Assembly: GCA_002353575.1 (NCBI GenBank)
Contig: DEJQ01000025.1
Location: 1 to 33,192 of the forward strand
DNA from: Prevotellaceae bacterium UBA2744
GTDB taxonomy: Bacteria; Bacteroidota; Bacteroidia; Bacteroidales; Bacteroidaceae
Length of the DNA: 33,192 nucleotides
Reading direction: 5' to 3'
Shown here: in pieces, positions 1-6,827 of the stretch
Layout: every line of letters begins with the position of its first letter
Numbering within the stretch: the first letter of the stretch is position 1
Position numbers and translations under genes: made by a program
Notes under the pieces: model-generated
What the model was told of the DNA's origin: nothing
What the model saw: the letters and a program-made list of their open reading frames with translations, nothing else
Databases searched by the model: none

Positions 1-24
1 CAATCAAAAACAACAAAGAAAAAT

Positions 25-321
25 ATGGTTAACGAGGTAAAGTTTGACTTAAAACTTCTTATAGACGGTAAGGAACATGTGGTGGAGGCTACTACTGACG
101 TGAATACGCTGGCACAGGCTACTTCATGGAAAGAATTCAACTCACATCTCATAGAGGAGGGTGTCAATATGGAGGTCGTGATGAGGACAAAGGATAGTCG
201 GGATATGAAAGATGTGCAGGTCATCCGCTTCACGAAAGACGGCCTAACCTTCAAGGCTTCACAGCTAAAGCGTGGGATGACTTTTGCAAAGATGGATGCA
301 ATCATCAGAAGGAATGCGTAG
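25..321 (+). CDS. Small hypothetical protein, possible mobilisation-gene remnant
   Basis: This 98-residue protein starts at an ATG behind an A-rich leader, which is typical of Bacteroidetes translation starts. I do not recognise it with certainty. Residues 33-95, with the stretch FTKDGLTFKASQLKR, recall the C-terminal segment of Bacteroidetes MobB-type relaxases. The first 30 residues (DLKLLIDGKEHVVEATTDV) recall the start of some Bacteroidetes phage tape-measure-like proteins. It has no signal peptide or membrane segment. If the resemblance is real, this is a decayed or chimeric fragment of a mobile-element gene rather than a working relaxase, because no catalytic tyrosine/histidine-triad domain fits in 98 residues. 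The upstream context lies outside the window. Existence of the gene is fairly likely; function is unknown. Confidence 0.55.
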   Translation: MVNEVKFDLKLLIDGKEHVVEATTDVNTLAQATSWKEFNSHLIEEGVNMEVVMRTKDSRDMKDVQVIRFTKDGLTFKASQLKRGMTFAKMDAIIRRNA

Positions 322-614
322 AAGATGCAGCAAACGAAAGCATATAATCAACCGCAGTCAATACATTACGAGCTGCCAAAACAAAATGCTGCAGCAATAC
401 ACAGGCGAACGCTATTGCGAGCTTCGTCTGATGCTGTTAGCTGGGCTTGTTGCCTACAACCTGCTGTAATAGAAGACGGCAATGAATATAGAATAGTAGG
501 ATGTAGTTTCTTTAAGCAGGATTATCTGCAGGATTGGTTTTTTAAAGTTTTTTTAATTTTTTTTTATCTCTGCGAAAAAAATACGTACATTTGCGCAATT
601 TTATAGAAAGAGAG
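322..614. other. Intergenic stretch without a convincing gene
   Basis: About 290 bases separate the small gene from the next lipoprotein gene. Two overlapping forward open frames exist here (284-469 and 325-606). Their translations look non-protein-like, and the second runs straight through the downstream T-rich promoter, so I do not call them. The right end (about 538-594) is very A/T rich and carries the promoter of the lipoprotein operon. No hairpin, tRNA or repeat was seen. Confidence 0.5.
586..594 (+). promoter_or_regulatory. Bacteroidetes-type promoter -7 box for the lipoprotein-murB operon
   Basis: TACATTTGC matches the Bacteroidetes housekeeping -7 consensus TAnnTTTG. The expected -33 position lies in a run of T rather than a clean TTTG. 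Transcription would start near 600, giving a 5' leader of about 15 bases before the ATG at 615. Confidence 0.6.
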
Positions 615-1472
615 ATGTATAGGTTTTCTATTCATTGCATGGCAGTGTCAATGATGGTACTGTCGTTTGCATTGGGCTTGTTGTCGTGTGGCGGCAGGAA
701 GAACATTGTTGATGTGGATGAACTGCACCGACAGGATTCGCTGGAGTCGGTTATGGATACTCTGCAACTGGTGGATGAGGAGGTGGCTCCTCCTGTGGCT
801 GTTGACGGATTGTTCGACGATTTCTTCATTACGTTCGTAACCAACCCGACGTTTCAGATGCAGAGAATCGATTTTCCGCTGCCTGTGACTGACGGCGAAT
901 CGTCGATGACGCTGCCCAAGAGTGAATGGGAGAAGTATAATAAGTTTATTTATCAGGATGAGTTTTCGGTTATCATCGAGGATGATGACGACGTGCTGGT
1001 GAAGAATGATACGACGGTGAGACGCGTGTCAGTGGAACTGATCAATCTTGACGAACGGATGGCTGATGTATATACTTTCCGTAAGGAGAATGCTATATGG
1101 AAGCTCTCGACTATCGACAGAACGGAACTGGAGAATCTGCCTAACGGACTGTTTCTGTCGTTCTTCGTGCATTTTATGAATGATTCTACGTTTCAGCAAA
1201 AGTCGATAGACGAAACTCTGCGTGTGCTCACTGCTAACGACACGGAAGAGGATATACTGAGTGAGAGTGTGTACACTGATGAGGAGTGGCAGGATTTGAA
1301 GCATGAAATTCCTATGCCTAAGAGGGAGTTTGTGAATATTGACTATGGACAGCCGTCGAGAGGTGTGAGACATAAGCAGTTGCTGCTGCAGTCGATGACT
1401 GATGATATGTTTCTGAAGCTTAAGTTCCATAAGTATCATACGGAGTGGAAATTGATTGAAATAGAATATTAG
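615..1472 (+). CDS. Lipoprotein with duplicated domain, DUF4348-like
   Basis: The 285-residue product begins with a lipoprotein signal: a hydrophobic stretch ending LGLLSC, with the lipidated cysteine at about residue 25, followed by GG. It should therefore be anchored in the cell envelope. The mature part resembles the DUF4348 family of Bacteroidetes lipoproteins of unknown function. It seems to consist of two related units: FDDFFITFVTNPTFQ in the first half is echoed by FLSFFVHFMNDSTFQ in the second, and each unit ends with a matching segment (ENAIWKLSTID, HTEWKLIEI). I chose the ATG at 615 because it follows GAAAGAGAG and lies downstream of the promoter; an earlier TTG at 591 falls inside the promoter. 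murB follows after 2 bases, so the genes are probably cotranscribed. No catalytic motif is visible. Confidence 0.85.
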   Translation: MYRFSIHCMAVSMMVLSFALGLLSCGGRKNIVDVDELHRQDSLESVMDTLQLVDEEVAPPVAVDGLFDDFFITFVTNPTFQMQRIDFPLPVTDGESSMTLPKSEWEKYNKFIYQDEFSVIIEDDDDVLVKNDTTVRRVSVELINLDERMADVYTFRKENAIWKLSTIDRTELENLPNGLFLSFFVHFMNDSTFQQKSIDETLRVLTANDTEEDILSESVYTDEEWQDLKHEIPMPKREFVNIDYGQPSRGVRHKQLLLQSMTDDMFLKLKFHKYHTEWKLIEIEY

Positions 1473-1474
1473 CA

Positions 1475-2482
1475 ATGAAGATATATAATGACTATCCGCT
1501 GCTGAAAAAGAATACATTCGGCATGGATGTGAAGGCAAGCTGCTATGTGGAGTATGATTCTGTGGAAGAACTGCAGAGCCTGATTGCCGAGGGTAAGCTG
1601 ATGATGCCGCTTCTGCATATAGGACAGGGTAGCAATCTGTTGTTTACGAAGGACTATGAGGGTATGGTGCTGCACAGTGCCATTGTAGGTATGGAGGTGG
1701 TAGGAGAAACTGCCGAGTGGATAGATGTCAAGGTCGGTGCCGGAGTAGTGTGGGATGACTTTGTGGCTGAGGCGGTGGAGCGTGGATGGTACGGCGCTGA
1801 GAACCTGTCGCTGATACCAGGCGAGGTGGGCGCTTCAGCCGTGCAGAATATAGGTGCATACGGCGTGGAGGTGAAGGACCTGATTGTGGAGGTGGAATGT
1901 GTGGATCTGCAGACTGGCAGTATGAGACTGATGCAGAATGCAGAATGCCGTTATGCTTACAGGCAGAGTGTATTCAAGAATGAGTTGAAGGGCAGATATG
2001 CCGTGACTCACGTGACATATAGAATGCAGCGACAGGCTAAGCTGCACCTGGATTACGGAAATATACGCAGTCGGCTGGATGAAGGAAGGACTGAATATAC
2101 TGCCAGGGATGTGCGCAATGCTATCATCGACATAAGGAATCAGAAACTCCCTGACCCGAAGGTGATGGGTAATGCAGGGTCGTTTTTCATGAATCCGATC
2201 GTGACGAAGGAGAAATATGATGAACTGCTGAAAGAATATCCGGATATGCCGCATTATGATGCTGTGGGCGGGGTGAAGATTCCGGCAGGATGGATGATAG
2301 ACCAGTGCGGACTGAAGGGCTATACGATGGGTAGGGCTGCTGTACATGATAAGCAGGCACTGGTGCTGGTGAACAGGGGCGGAGCCTCAGCGGATGAGAT
2401 AGTCGCACTGGCACAGAAGGTGCAGCAGACGGTGAGGGATAAATTTGGAGTAGATATAAAGGCTGAAGTGAATTTCATATGA
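1475..2482 (+). CDS. murB: UDP-N-acetylenolpyruvoylglucosamine reductase
   Basis: MurB is the cytoplasmic FAD enzyme that reduces UDP-GlcNAc-enolpyruvate to UDP-MurNAc with NADPH, the second committed step of peptidoglycan synthesis. At 335 residues it has the type I (E. coli-like) length and order. The FAD-binding part includes IGQGSNLLFT (49-58) and LSLIPGEVGASAVQNIGAYG (111-130). The substrate region contains AYRQSVFK, whose Arg163 corresponds to E. coli Arg159. The catalytic Ser lies in GNAGSFF (Ser236), and the proton-relay Glu is in the C-terminal EVNFI (Glu331). The domain containing IPAGWMIDQCGLKGY is intact. It sits between the lipoprotein and the hydrolase gene and overlaps the latter by 4 bases (ATGA), so translational coupling is likely. 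Confidence 0.97.
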   Translation: MKIYNDYPLLKKNTFGMDVKASCYVEYDSVEELQSLIAEGKLMMPLLHIGQGSNLLFTKDYEGMVLHSAIVGMEVVGETAEWIDVKVGAGVVWDDFVAEAVERGWYGAENLSLIPGEVGASAVQNIGAYGVEVKDLIVEVECVDLQTGSMRLMQNAECRYAYRQSVFKNELKGRYAVTHVTYRMQRQAKLHLDYGNIRSRLDEGRTEYTARDVRNAIIDIRNQKLPDPKVMGNAGSFFMNPIVTKEKYDELLKEYPDMPHYDAVGGVKIPAGWMIDQCGLKGYTMGRAAVHDKQALVLVNRGGASADEIVALAQKVQQTVRDKFGVDIKAEVNFI

Positions 2483-3348
2483 AAATTACAATACTTGGTT
2501 CTGGTACATCATGTGGCGTGCCACAGATTGGTTGTCCGTGTGAGGTGTGTACGTCGAAAGATCCGAAGGATAAGCGTCTGAGGTGTTCGACGATGGTAGA
2601 TGTAGATGGAAAACGCATACTGATAGACTGCGGACCGGATTTCCGACAGCAGATGTTGAGTATTGACTTCAAACCTATCGATGCCATCCTGATTACACAC
2701 GAGCACTATGACCATGTGGGGGGAATAGATGATTTGCGACCATATAGTATATTCGGAGATGTGGATATATATGCAGAGAAATTCTGTGCCGATCACCTGA
2801 TGCAGCGCATTCCGTATTGTTTCACTCCGAAGGAAAAAAGATACCCGGGAGTGCCTGCCTTGAACCTGATAGAAGTGAAACCGCACGTGCCAATCATCGT
2901 AACACGTAAGGAGAAGGAACTGATGGCAACCACATATATGGAACCCCCGATAATCGAGAAGCGCCGACTTATCATGGAAGAGATGAAGAGGGAAGAGGAA
3001 CTGGAGAAGGATGTGGAGGTGATGCCGCTGAGGGTTATGCACGGGAATCTGCCCATTCTTGGGTTCCGCATCAAGAATCTGGCATATATCACAGATATGA
3101 AGACTATTCCGGAGGAAGAGTATGAATATCTGAAGGGTGTGGATACGATGATTGTGAATGGTCTGCGACACACGGAACACGCCACTCATCAGACTATAGA
3201 AGAGGCTATCGCCTTTGCCGAGAGACTGGGAGTGAAGGAGACTTATCTGATTCACATGAGTCATCACATACGACCACATGAAGAAGAGCAGGCTGCATTG
3301 CCGCCTCATGTGCATCTGGCATATGACTTCATGGAGTTCGAATGCTGA
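2479..3348 (+). CDS. MBL-fold metallohydrolase, PhnP-like
   Basis: This 289-residue metallo-beta-lactamase-fold protein belongs to the group that includes PhnP (phosphoribosyl cyclic phosphate phosphodiesterase). The metal site is visible: HEHYDH at 74-79, a further His in RVMHGNLPILGFR (about 188), Asp in YITDMK (about 206) and a C-terminal HMSHH. The N-terminus GSGTSCGVPQIGCPCEVC adds cysteines of the kind that hold a structural zinc in PhnP. Residues about 142-180 form a highly charged Lys/Glu-rich segment between the two halves of the metal site, longer than I would expect for the family. The true substrate cannot be told from sequence; no phosphonate (phn) genes are nearby. Its start overlaps the murB stop as ATGA. 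Confidence 0.88.
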   Translation: MKITILGSGTSCGVPQIGCPCEVCTSKDPKDKRLRCSTMVDVDGKRILIDCGPDFRQQMLSIDFKPIDAILITHEHYDHVGGIDDLRPYSIFGDVDIYAEKFCADHLMQRIPYCFTPKEKRYPGVPALNLIEVKPHVPIIVTRKEKELMATTYMEPPIIEKRRLIMEEMKREEELEKDVEVMPLRVMHGNLPILGFRIKNLAYITDMKTIPEEEYEYLKGVDTMIVNGLRHTEHATHQTIEEAIAFAERLGVKETYLIHMSHHIRPHEEEQAALPPHVHLAYDFMEFEC

Positions 3349-3501
3349 ACTGCCTCCGGCTGCCATTGACGGGAAGGGGAGACTTTTTTTTGTAAATCTG
3401 AGATTCTTTTTTGTAAATATAGGAATAGAATTTTGTGGGATGGTGTAAAGTATTGTTACTTTGCGCCATCTTTATTATTCATATTCATCTGAAGAAGTTA
3501 C
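3349..3501. other. Intergenic region upstream of the vitamin B6 operon
   Basis: About 150 bases hold a T8 run (near 3383-3391) with no convincing hairpin before it, followed by the promoter at 3432-3463. No RNA gene was seen. Confidence 0.4.
3432..3463 (+). promoter_or_regulatory. Bacteroidetes-type promoter of the ThiD-AraC/pdxST operon
   Basis: TTTG at 3432-3435 is followed after 20 bases by TTACTTTG at 3456-3463, one mismatch from TAnnTTTG. Transcription would start about 7 bases downstream, leaving a leader of about 30 bases before the ATG at 3502. The leader is too short for a riboswitch, which fits control by a protein. Confidence 0.6.
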
Positions 3502-4401
3502 ATGACTGGGACAAAACCAATTTTGACAATTACAGGGTCGGACTCGACGAGCGAGTCGGGCATTCAGGCTGATATAAAGACTATATCGGAACTGGGTGGG
3601 TATGCCGTTACTGCTATCACTTCGGTAACTGTGCAGACAACACTGGGAATACAGGAGTTCTTCGACCTGCCTGCTAAGATTGTGGAGGCACAGATAGAGG
3701 CTGTGATGAACGATGTGCAACCGGATGTGGTGAAGATTGGAATGATAAGGACGGAAGAGGTGCTGGACGTAGTCGTGGAGGAACTGCGGAAATACAAACC
3801 GCGACATGTGGTATATGACCCGACTGTAAGGTCGAGCAGGGGGGACTCGCTGATGACAGAAAATATGCTTAATCTTATCGTAGATAAGCTGTTGCCAATG
3901 GTGACTCAGGTGGTAAGGCTGGATGCTGTGAAATATCACGGAATGAAAAACAGATATGCCAGTGCTTTGGCTGTGTTCCTGAATAATGGAGACGATACGG
4001 AACTGGCAAAGAAAAAGGCTAATGAGTATGTGGACAGGATGGCGGTGAAAGAGAATAACCTGAAGGGCAGGGCAAACGAACTGTACAGTGATTTGCTGGA
4101 TGAAGTTGCAAGTAATGCGGGAAGGAAAAACGATGTGCAGTACTATGCCGACAAACTGAATGTGAGTAGCAGATATTTGGCACAGGTGACGAGGATGATT
4201 GCACATAAGACGCCTAAGATGATAATCGACGAATACCTGATAAAGAAGGTAGAGCTGCTGTTGAAGACTACGGACTGGAATGTGCAGGAAGTTGCAAACG
4301 AGTGCGGATTCTCGTCGCAAGCTCACCTGACGAATTATTTCAAGAAGAGAATGGGTATGACACCCACGGATTATAGAAGAAAAAAACGAGAGATGTTATG
4401 A
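3502..4401 (+). CDS. Degenerate ThiD-like kinase domain fused to AraC-type DNA-binding domain
   Basis: The 299-residue protein has two parts. Residues 5-139 match the N-terminal half of hydroxymethylpyrimidine(-phosphate) kinase ThiD: ILTITGSDSTSESGIQADIK corresponds to the GSDSGGGAGIQADLK motif, followed by VTVQTTLGIQ and VVYDP. Residues 140-180 then jump to the family's last helix (HGMKNRYASALAVFL), where ThiD has GTGC; the catalytic GTGC is replaced by HGMKN and roughly 70 intervening residues of the kinase are missing. The positions that bind the pyrimidine in ThiD appear kept (Asp24, Gln45). Residues about 200-297 are an AraC/HTH_18 domain, ending GFSSQAHLTNYFKKRMGMTPTDY. I infer a ligand-sensing transcription factor without kinase activity, probably controlling pdxST, which follows with an ATGA overlap. 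The ligand could instead be a thiamine precursor. Automatic annotation as ThiD would be misleading. Confidence 0.88.
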   Translation: MTGTKPILTITGSDSTSESGIQADIKTISELGGYAVTAITSVTVQTTLGIQEFFDLPAKIVEAQIEAVMNDVQPDVVKIGMIRTEEVLDVVVEELRKYKPRHVVYDPTVRSSRGDSLMTENMLNLIVDKLLPMVTQVVRLDAVKYHGMKNRYASALAVFLNNGDDTELAKKKANEYVDRMAVKENNLKGRANELYSDLLDEVASNAGRKNDVQYYADKLNVSSRYLAQVTRMIAHKTPKMIIDEYLIKKVELLLKTTDWNVQEVANECGFSSQAHLTNYFKKRMGMTPTDYRRKKREML

Positions 4402-5276
4402 AAATTACAAAGCAACAGGAACTGAACAGAAATCTTGCCCAAATGCTGAAGGGCGGCGTGATTATGGATGTTACTACACCAGAACAGGCGCGGATAGCCG
4501 AGGCTGCCGGTGCCTGTGCTGTGATGGCACTTGAACGGATTCCGGCAGACATAAGGGCTGCGGGAGGTGTGTCGAGAATGAGTGACCCGAAAATGATTCG
4601 TGGCATTCAGGAGACTGTAAGCATTCCGGTGATGGCGAAATGCCGTATCGGACACTTTGCTGAGGCACAGATTCTGCAGGCGCTGGAGATAGACTATATA
4701 GACGAGAGTGAGGTGCTGTCGCCAGCGGATAATGTGTATCACATAGACAAGACAAGGTTTAACGTGCCTTTTGTCTGCGGAGCCAAGAATCTGGGTGAGG
4801 CTCTGCGCAGAATAGCTGAGGGAGCTACGATGATACGCACGAAGGGAGAACCGGGAACGGGGGACGTAGTGCAGGCTGTGACGCATATGAGGATGATGCA
4901 AAGCGAGATTCGTAGGCTGCAGTCGATGTCGGATGATGAACTGTATGAGGCAGCCAAGCAGCTGCAGGCTCCACTGGAACTGGTAGAGTATGTGCATGAG
5001 AACGGAAAACTGCCCGTGGTGAATTTTGCTGCCGGAGGTGTTGCCACACCTGCCGATGCCGCTCTGATGATGCAGCTTGGAGCGGAAGGTGTGTTCGTAG
5101 GCAGCGGAATATTCAAAAGCGGCAATCCGGAACGGAGAGCTGCAGCGATAGTACAGGCTGTGACGAACTATAAGGATGCTAAGATGCTTGCAGAACTGAG
5201 TACGGATCTGGGCGAGGCAATGGTAGGAATAAACGAACAGGAAATAGCCTTGCTGATGGCAGAAAGGGGGAAGTGA
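4398..5276 (+). CDS. pdxS: Pyridoxal 5'-phosphate synthase, synthase subunit
   Basis: PdxS builds pyridoxal phosphate from ribose 5-phosphate, glyceraldehyde 3-phosphate and ammonia (DXP-independent route), in a 24-subunit complex with PdxT, which supplies the ammonia. The 292-residue length is normal. The key residues are present: Asp24 in GGVIMDV, the Schiff-base Lys81 in VMAKCRIGH, and Lys149 in IRTKGEPGTGDV, the phosphate loop. The C-terminal part has the typical NFAAGGVATPADAALMMQLG and GVFVGSGIFKSGNP. It overlaps the upstream regulator by 4 bases and meets pdxT at TGATG, so all three genes are translated from one transcript. Confidence 0.98.
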   Translation: MKITKQQELNRNLAQMLKGGVIMDVTTPEQARIAEAAGACAVMALERIPADIRAAGGVSRMSDPKMIRGIQETVSIPVMAKCRIGHFAEAQILQALEIDYIDESEVLSPADNVYHIDKTRFNVPFVCGAKNLGEALRRIAEGATMIRTKGEPGTGDVVQAVTHMRMMQSEIRRLQSMSDDELYEAAKQLQAPLELVEYVHENGKLPVVNFAAGGVATPADAALMMQLGAEGVFVGSGIFKSGNPERRAAAIVQAVTNYKDAKMLAELSTDLGEAMVGINEQEIALLMAERGK

Positions 5277-5833
5277 TGAGGGTTGCTGTGCTGGCTCTGC
5301 AGGGTGCATTCGCTGAACATGAACAGATGATGCACCGTCTGGGGGTGGATACGTTTCAGGTGAGACAACTGAAGGACTGGGAAGAGGCGAAGGACGGACT
5401 GATCATTCCGGGCGGGGAATCGACAACCCAGTCGAAGCTGTTGCGCGATCTGGGCCTGTTTGAAGTAATCAGAAAGGAGATTACAGCGGGGCTGCCTGTG
5501 TTCGGTACTTGTGCAGGACTGATTCTGCTGTCGTCAATGCATCTCGGGACGATGGATATAGATGTGTGCCGGAATGCCTATGGCAGGCAATTGGGCAGTT
5601 TCTATACAGAGGCAGATATGAAGGGGATAGGAGAGAAGGTGCCCATGACCTTCATACGAGCACCTTATATTAATAATGTAATTGGGGAATGTGAATCACT
5701 TGCCACTGTTGACGGACATATCGTTGCAGCACGACAAGGAAGACAGCTGGTGACGGCTTTTCATCCGGAACTGAACGATGACCTGAGAGTGCATGAGTAT
5801 TTTCTGAATATAATAAAAAAAGCGGTTGATTAA
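5276..5833 (+). CDS. pdxT: Pyridoxal 5'-phosphate synthase, glutaminase subunit
   Basis: PdxT is the class I glutamine amidotransferase that releases ammonia from glutamine and channels it to PdxS. The 185-residue product has the oxyanion motif IIPGGEST, the nucleophile Cys79 in FGTCAGL, and the His163/Glu165 pair in FHPEL, so the catalytic triad is complete. I chose the ATG at 5276, which overlaps the pdxS stop (TGATG); a GTG three bases earlier is possible. The stop codon lies inside the loop/stem of the following terminator. Confidence 0.97.
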   Translation: MRVAVLALQGAFAEHEQMMHRLGVDTFQVRQLKDWEEAKDGLIIPGGESTTQSKLLRDLGLFEVIRKEITAGLPVFGTCAGLILLSSMHLGTMDIDVCRNAYGRQLGSFYTEADMKGIGEKVPMTFIRAPYINNVIGECESLATVDGHIVAARQGRQLVTAFHPELNDDLRVHEYFLNIIKKAVD

Positions 5834-5843
5834 CCGCTTTTTT
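5816..5843. terminator. Bidirectional intrinsic terminator between pdxT and kduI
   Basis: AGCGGTT at 5821-5827 pairs with AACCGCT at 5832-5838 around the loop GATT. A-runs on the left and T-runs on the right extend the pairing on both sides. The T tract therefore exists on both strands, and the hairpin can end both the forward pdx operon and the reverse kduI transcript. The pdxT stop codon (5831-5833) is built into it. Confidence 0.9.
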
Positions 5844-5845
5844 GT

Positions 5846-6817
5846 TTATTTCAACTGATCAACTGGAATGTTGTCTTTGTCGTTGTAGTAGAGATTTTCG
5901 CCAGCCATACCCCAGATGAAGGTGTAGTAGTAAGTTCCGGCTGCTGCGTGGATGCTCCATTCGGGCGACATGATTGCCTGTTCGTTGTGGAGCCAGACAA
6001 CACGGCTTTCCTGTGGTTCACCCATGATGTGAGCAATGGTCTGTCCGTCTGGAAGGTTGAAGTAGTAGTATGCCTCGATGCGGCGTCCGTGAGTGTGAGG
6101 AGGCATGGTATTCCATACGGCACCGGGGTTGAGCTGTGTGAGTCCTAACTGCAACTGGCAGGGACCTTCCTCGAGTACGTCGTTGACGATGAGCTTATAG
6201 ACTGTGCGGTTGTTTGCCTCTTCGGTAGTACCTACAGGTCCCCATACGGCTGCCTTGAGAGAACCCTTGCGTCCGTCGAGGGTAATCCATTGAGTCTTGT
6301 AATGCTTGTGGGCGGTAGCAGAGTTTAGGTAGAATTTTGCAGGATTGCTGGCATCCTTGGAACGGAATTCAACTACTTTGTTGACATCCTTGTCCTTACC
6401 GATATGACCGCGACCAATGTAAAGTGCTTCCTTGGGTGAAAGGGCATATTCCTTGCCATCTACGATGACTACTCCGTCGCCACCGCCGCAGTTGACAACT
6501 CCGAGTTCACGATTGTAAAGGAAATATTTCTCCTTGATAGTCTTATCGACATCGAGACCCAGTTCGAGGAAGTTCTCAAGTTTGAGGGTCTTGTGTACCG
6601 GCATGGCTCCACCGAAGATGAATCGGTCGTAGTGGGAGTAAGTGAGGTTGATCTCGTCGGCTACCATCACCTTCTCCATAACGAAACGGTCGCGCAGGGT
6701 CTGTGTGTCGTAGTGTTTTACGTCAGCCGGGTGACAAGCAGTCTGGAAGTTTACCTTCTGCTGAGCATTTGCTGTCAGCGATGCAGCAAGCGCTGCAAGA
6801 AAAAGAAATTTCTTCAT
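5846..6817 (-). CDS. kduI: 5-keto-4-deoxyuronate isomerase with signal peptide
   Basis: KduI (4-deoxy-L-threo-5-hexosulose-uronate ketol-isomerase) converts the 5-keto-4-deoxyuronate released from pectin or glycosaminoglycan degradation into 3-deoxy-D-glycero-2,5-hexodiulosonate. The cupin metal site is visible: His241 and His243 in PPHTHGRRIE, Glu248, and His290 in WSIHAAAGTYYYTFIWGM. The family is normally about 280 residues and cytoplasmic. This copy has 323 residues and begins MKKFLFLAALAASLTANAQQ, a clear Sec signal peptide with likely cleavage after ANA (residue 18). The enzyme is therefore probably periplasmic, which is unusual. It follows the IIC permease gene after 10 bases and is probably in the same operon. 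Downstream lies the shared terminator at 5816-5843. Identity is secure; location rests on the signal peptide alone. Confidence 0.95.
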   Translation of the reverse strand: MKKFLFLAALAASLTANAQQKVNFQTACHPADVKHYDTQTLRDRFVMEKVMVADEINLTYSHYDRFIFGGAMPVHKTLKLENFLELGLDVDKTIKEKYFLYNRELGVVNCGGGDGVVIVDGKEYALSPKEALYIGRGHIGKDKDVNKVVEFRSKDASNPAKFYLNSATAHKHYKTQWITLDGRKGSLKAAVWGPVGTTEEANNRTVYKLIVNDVLEEGPCQLQLGLTQLNPGAVWNTMPPHTHGRRIEAYYYFNLPDGQTIAHIMGEPQESRVVWLHNEQAIMSPEWSIHAAAGTYYYTFIWGMAGENLYYNDKDNIPVDQLK

Positions 6818-6827
6818 AGAGTATAAA

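Noticed and set aside
325..606. 93-codon forward frame after the first small gene
   Set aside because: Its translation looks non-protein-like and it runs through the T-rich promoter of the next operon into the start region; no family resemblance and no ribosome-binding context.
2509..3366. 285-codon reverse frame opposite the MBL-fold hydrolase
   Set aside because: It is the antisense of a clear gene. The G-rich, CTG-biased codon use of this region avoids reverse-strand stops and leaves long antisense frames.
3383..3391. T8 run after the MBL-fold hydrolase as a possible terminator
   Set aside because: No stable hairpin precedes the T run that I could find by eye.
3464..3501. Possible riboswitch in front of the pdx operon
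   Set aside because: The leader between the predicted start of transcription and the ATG is only about 30 bases, too short for a TPP or similar riboswitch.
3475..4326. 283-codon reverse frame opposite the ThiD-AraC gene
   Set aside because: Antisense shadow; His/Gln/Arg/Ser-rich translation without domain, opposite a gene with clear motifs.
4371..5309. 312-codon reverse frame opposite pdxS
   Set aside because: Antisense shadow of a highly conserved enzyme gene; low-complexity translation.
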